Assembly: GCA_050116575.1 (NCBI GenBank)
Contig: JASFOJ010000005.1
Location: forward strand, 1-64,000
Direction: 5' to 3'
DNA length: 64,000 nucleotides
Source: JAKEGK01 sp050116575
GTDB taxonomy: Bacteria; Pseudomonadota; Gammaproteobacteria; SZUA-152
Shown: piece by piece, positions 62,123 through 64,000 of the stretch
Numbering within the stretch: the stretch's first letter is position 1
Layout of the letters: each line of letters starts with the position of its first letter
Translations under genes and position numbers: made by a program
Notes under the pieces: model-generated
Database searches by the model: none
What the model was told of the DNA's origin: nothing
The model's input: only the letters and a program-made list of their open reading frames with translations

Positions 62123-62518
62123 TCAGTGTGATTCTTCCTGGGTGATTTCCAGGTAGCTTTCCGGTGATAACAGTTCTTCGGTTTCGCCGGTATCGTTGGG
62201 TTTCAGCTTGAACAGCCAGCCGTCACCGTAGGGATCCTGGTTGACCATTTCCGGTGCGTCGATAATGGCTTCGTTGGTTTCGGTGATTTCACCGGACACC
62301 GGGCAGTAAACATCGGACGCGGCTTTGACCGATTCCACCACGGCGCAATCGTCGCCGGTATTACAGGCAGTGCCGGCTTCGGGCAGCTCAATGAACACCA
62401 TGTCACCCAGCAGGCCCTGGGCGTGATCGGTGATACCCACGGTGATGGAGCCGTCAGCCTCCTGTTTTACCCATTCGTGGGTTTTGGTGTATTTCAAATC
62501 GTCTGGAATGTTACTCAT
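62123..62518 (-). CDS. gcvH: Glycine cleavage system H protein
   Basis: The 131-residue lipoyl carrier protein shuttles the aminomethyl group. The lipoylated lysine is Lys65 in VVESVKAASDVY. The N-terminus KYTKTHEWV and GITDHAQGLLGDMVFIELP are typical. It follows gcvT by 43 bases. Confidence 0.97.
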   Translation of the reverse strand: MSNIPDDLKYTKTHEWVKQEADGSITVGITDHAQGLLGDMVFIELPEAGTACNTGDDCAVVESVKAASDVYCPVSGEITETNEAIIDAPEMVNQDPYGDGWLFKLKPNDTGETEELLSPESYLEITQEESH

Positions 62519-62561
62519 ATTAATATCCCCATACGTTGGTTTTGATCATATTCAATAATAG

Positions 62562-63647
62562 TTAGTCGATGCAGGACTTGCCAAAACGGACAAACGGCGG
62601 TTTTACCACGCTGGCCTTGAGTTGCTTGTTGCGAATTTCCACCCGGCACTCATCGCCGGTGCCGGCCGGTACCCGGGCAAAGGCAATGGAACGCTTGAGG
62701 GTGGGTGAAAAACTGCCGCTGGTGATTTCCCCTTCGCCAATCCCGTCTACAACGACTTTTTGGTGGGCGCGCAATACGCCCTTGTCCTGCAGGACCAATC
62801 CCACCAGCTTTTGCCCGGCCCCTTGCTGTTTTTGCTGTTCCAGCACGGGACGGCCGATAAAATCGCGCTCTTGCGGTTGCCAGGCCACGGTCCAGCTCAG
62901 GGCTGATTCCAATGGGGTGGTGGTCTCGTCCATATCCTGGCCATATAAATTCATGCCGGCTTCCAGGCGCAGGGTGTCCCGCGCACCCAGTCCCACCGGC
63001 TTGACGCCGCTGGCCAGCAGTTGGTCCCACAGGGCAGGGGCGTCGTTGGTGGGCAGTATAATTTCATATCCGTCTTCACCGGTGTAACCGGTACGGGCGA
63101 TAAAAAGGTCGCCGCACTGGGTGGCAAAAAAGGGTTTCAGATCGCGGGCGGGATCGGCTTTGCCGGCCAGCACGTGGTGGACTTTATCGCGGGCTTCCGG
63201 CCCCTGTACCGCCAGCATGGCCAGGTCTTCGCGTTCTTCGATGTCGACGTTGTAGGGGGATGCCTGCTGGCGGATCCAGTTGAGGTCTTTTTCCCGGGTG
63301 GCCGCGTTTACCACCATGCGGTACCACCGCTCATCCATAAAATAGGTAATGAGATCGTCAATAATGCCGGCTTGCTCGTTCAGCATGCAGCTGTACAGGG
63401 CTTTGCCCGCTGAAGTGAGCTTGGCGACATCGTTGGCCAGCAAGTGCTGTAAAAACGCGCGGCTTTGTTCACCCTTGATATCCACCACCGTCATATGGGA
63501 GACATCGAACACGCCGGCATGTTGGCGTACCGTGTGATGTTCTTCAAGTTGCGAGCCGTAATGGATGGGCATGTCCCAACCGGCGAAGTCCACCATTTTC
63601 CCGCCGGCGGCTACGTGTCTTTCGTACAGAGGTGTCTGGTTTGCCAT
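62562..63647 (-). CDS. gcvT: Aminomethyltransferase (glycine cleavage T protein)
   Basis: The 361-residue tetrahydrofolate-dependent enzyme releases ammonia and forms methylenetetrahydrofolate. The N-terminal domain shows DFAGWDMPIHYGSQLEEH and GVFDVSHMT; RTGYTGEDGYEI and LGARDTLRLEAGMNLYGQD follow. It is the first gene after the glycine riboswitch, with about 60 bases between the terminator and its ATG. Its product feeds the folate pool used by metH, fmt and thyA in this window. Confidence 0.97.
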   Translation of the reverse strand: MANQTPLYERHVAAGGKMVDFAGWDMPIHYGSQLEEHHTVRQHAGVFDVSHMTVVDIKGEQSRAFLQHLLANDVAKLTSAGKALYSCMLNEQAGIIDDLITYFMDERWYRMVVNAATREKDLNWIRQQASPYNVDIEEREDLAMLAVQGPEARDKVHHVLAGKADPARDLKPFFATQCGDLFIARTGYTGEDGYEIILPTNDAPALWDQLLASGVKPVGLGARDTLRLEAGMNLYGQDMDETTTPLESALSWTVAWQPQERDFIGRPVLEQQKQQGAGQKLVGLVLQDKGVLRAHQKVVVDGIGEGEITSGSFSPTLKRSIAFARVPAGTGDECRVEIRNKQLKASVVKPPFVRFGKSCID

Positions 63648-63709
63648 TGGTTATCCCACCTGGTTTTGAGTCATCGTTTTGGCCTGCGAAATGTGCACAG
63701 CCGTAAAAC

Positions 63710-63756
63710 AAAAAAGGGCGGTAGAATTCGATTGTTAGAATAGAATTCTACCGCCC
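63710..63756 (-). terminator. Riboswitch-controlled intrinsic terminator
   Basis: On the minus strand, GGGCGGTAGAATTC pairs perfectly with GAATTCTACCGCCC around a 13-base loop and is followed by TTTTTT. The first arm overlaps the closing helix of glycine aptamer 2 (ACAGAGGGG ends within it), so glycine-bound aptamer folding should compete with the terminator. This is the expected transcription-attenuation switch. Confidence 0.92.
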
Positions 63757-64000
63757 CTCTGTCCTCGGTAACCTGAGAGTTAAACCCCTGCCGACCATGA
63801 TTGCCTGCTAAGGCCAATCGAGGTGGCAAGTGCCTGCCCCTTCGGTGGGTCGCGTTTATCAGAACGCTGACCGCTCTCCAGAGTCAACTATGTCTGTGGT
63901 TCTTTTGCCTGAGCGATTCCGGGCGAGTTGCGCCTTCGGCGACGGCCAGTTGATCACAACATTTCATGTTTCGGTGTTGTGGCGCCATATCCGCACTTCT
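63753..64000 (-). promoter_or_regulatory. Tandem glycine riboswitch
   Basis: Two aptamers precede gcvT on the minus strand. Aptamer 2 (about 63753-63884) opens with CTCTGGAGAGCGG, contains CACCGAAGGGGCA and closes with ACTCTCAGGTTACCGAGG and ACAGAGGGG. Aptamer 1 (about 63886 to the window edge) contains GTCGCCGAAGGCGCAA and CGCTCAGGCAAAAGAACC. The order, short linker and spacing match the known cooperative glycine riboswitch upstream of gcv operons. The 5' end of aptamer 1 may be cut by the window edge. Confidence 0.93.

Noticed and set aside
1..64000. CRISPR arrays, tRNA or rRNA genes, prophage or intact insertion sequences
   Set aside because: No regularly spaced repeats, T-loop signatures, rRNA-like segments, integrase or transposase genes were seen on either strand.

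Overview
The window looks like a chromosomal segment from a gammaproteobacterium. The main evidence is gene order: smg-dprA-LysM divergent from def-fmt-rsmB-DUF4390-ntrY-ntrX-trkA-trkH. E. coli-type FadE, FadI and FadJ, ZapE, a CysB-type regulator and a 264-residue ThyA agree with this. A phosphoribulokinase-family gene hints at a relative of sulfur-oxidising or other autotrophic lineages, but no RuBisCO or other Calvin-cycle gene is present, and heterotrophs also carry PrkB-type paralogues. I see no tRNA, rRNA, CRISPR array, phage or intact insertion sequence. Coding density is high and most genes are housekeeping.

Layout. 1-93: start of a Tas-like aldo/keto reductase. 436-9511 (minus): a tightly packed beta-oxidation operon, read as YiiX/LRAT-like hydrolase, fadE, fadI, fadJ, fadD-like ligase, YciA-like thioesterase. 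9840-12211: a lipoprotein with a duplicated four-cysteine module, a small membrane protein and phosphoribulokinase. 12589-15643 (minus): smg, dprA and a LysM protein. 16278-27424 (plus): def, fmt, rsmB, DUF4390, the NtrY/NtrX two-component pair (NtrX lacks the GAFTGA loop), TrkA/TrkH potassium uptake and a methyltransferase. 27567-34910: cysB, a Sel1-repeat protein, cheX, a truncated globin, DUF1499, an LpxL-type acyltransferase, a TtcA-family enzyme and a rhodanese. 35138-42865: metH, a DAHP synthase, a DUF2007-like protein, an AlkA-like glycosylase, a membrane protein and Hsp20.

43057-51143 is the least ordinary part. It holds a gamma-glutamylcyclotransferase-like protein, an unknown lipoprotein, a membrane-anchored retropepsin, an unknown 270-residue protein, a second formyltransferase with a thioredoxin-like neighbour, a well-formed cyclic-di-GMP-I (GEMM) riboswitch before a small one-helix membrane protein, and zapE. 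51170-57014 holds folA, thyA, lgt, rlmI and a YyaL/DUF255 protein. 57180-64000 (minus) holds a PfkB kinase and the glycine-cleavage operon gcvT-gcvH-gcvPA-tpx-gcvPB-dgkA. That operon is preceded by a tandem glycine riboswitch whose last helix overlaps a strong intrinsic terminator.

Three intergenic spaces carry inverted copies of a short 'CGCAAAGACGC'-type repeat, two of them exactly between convergent genes. The best candidates for new biology are the c-di-GMP riboswitch with its unrecognised small membrane protein, the YiiX-like hydrolase at the head of the fad operon, the double-cysteine-module lipoprotein, and the repeat elements. All assignments come from reading the sequence and recalled family knowledge; no database search was run.
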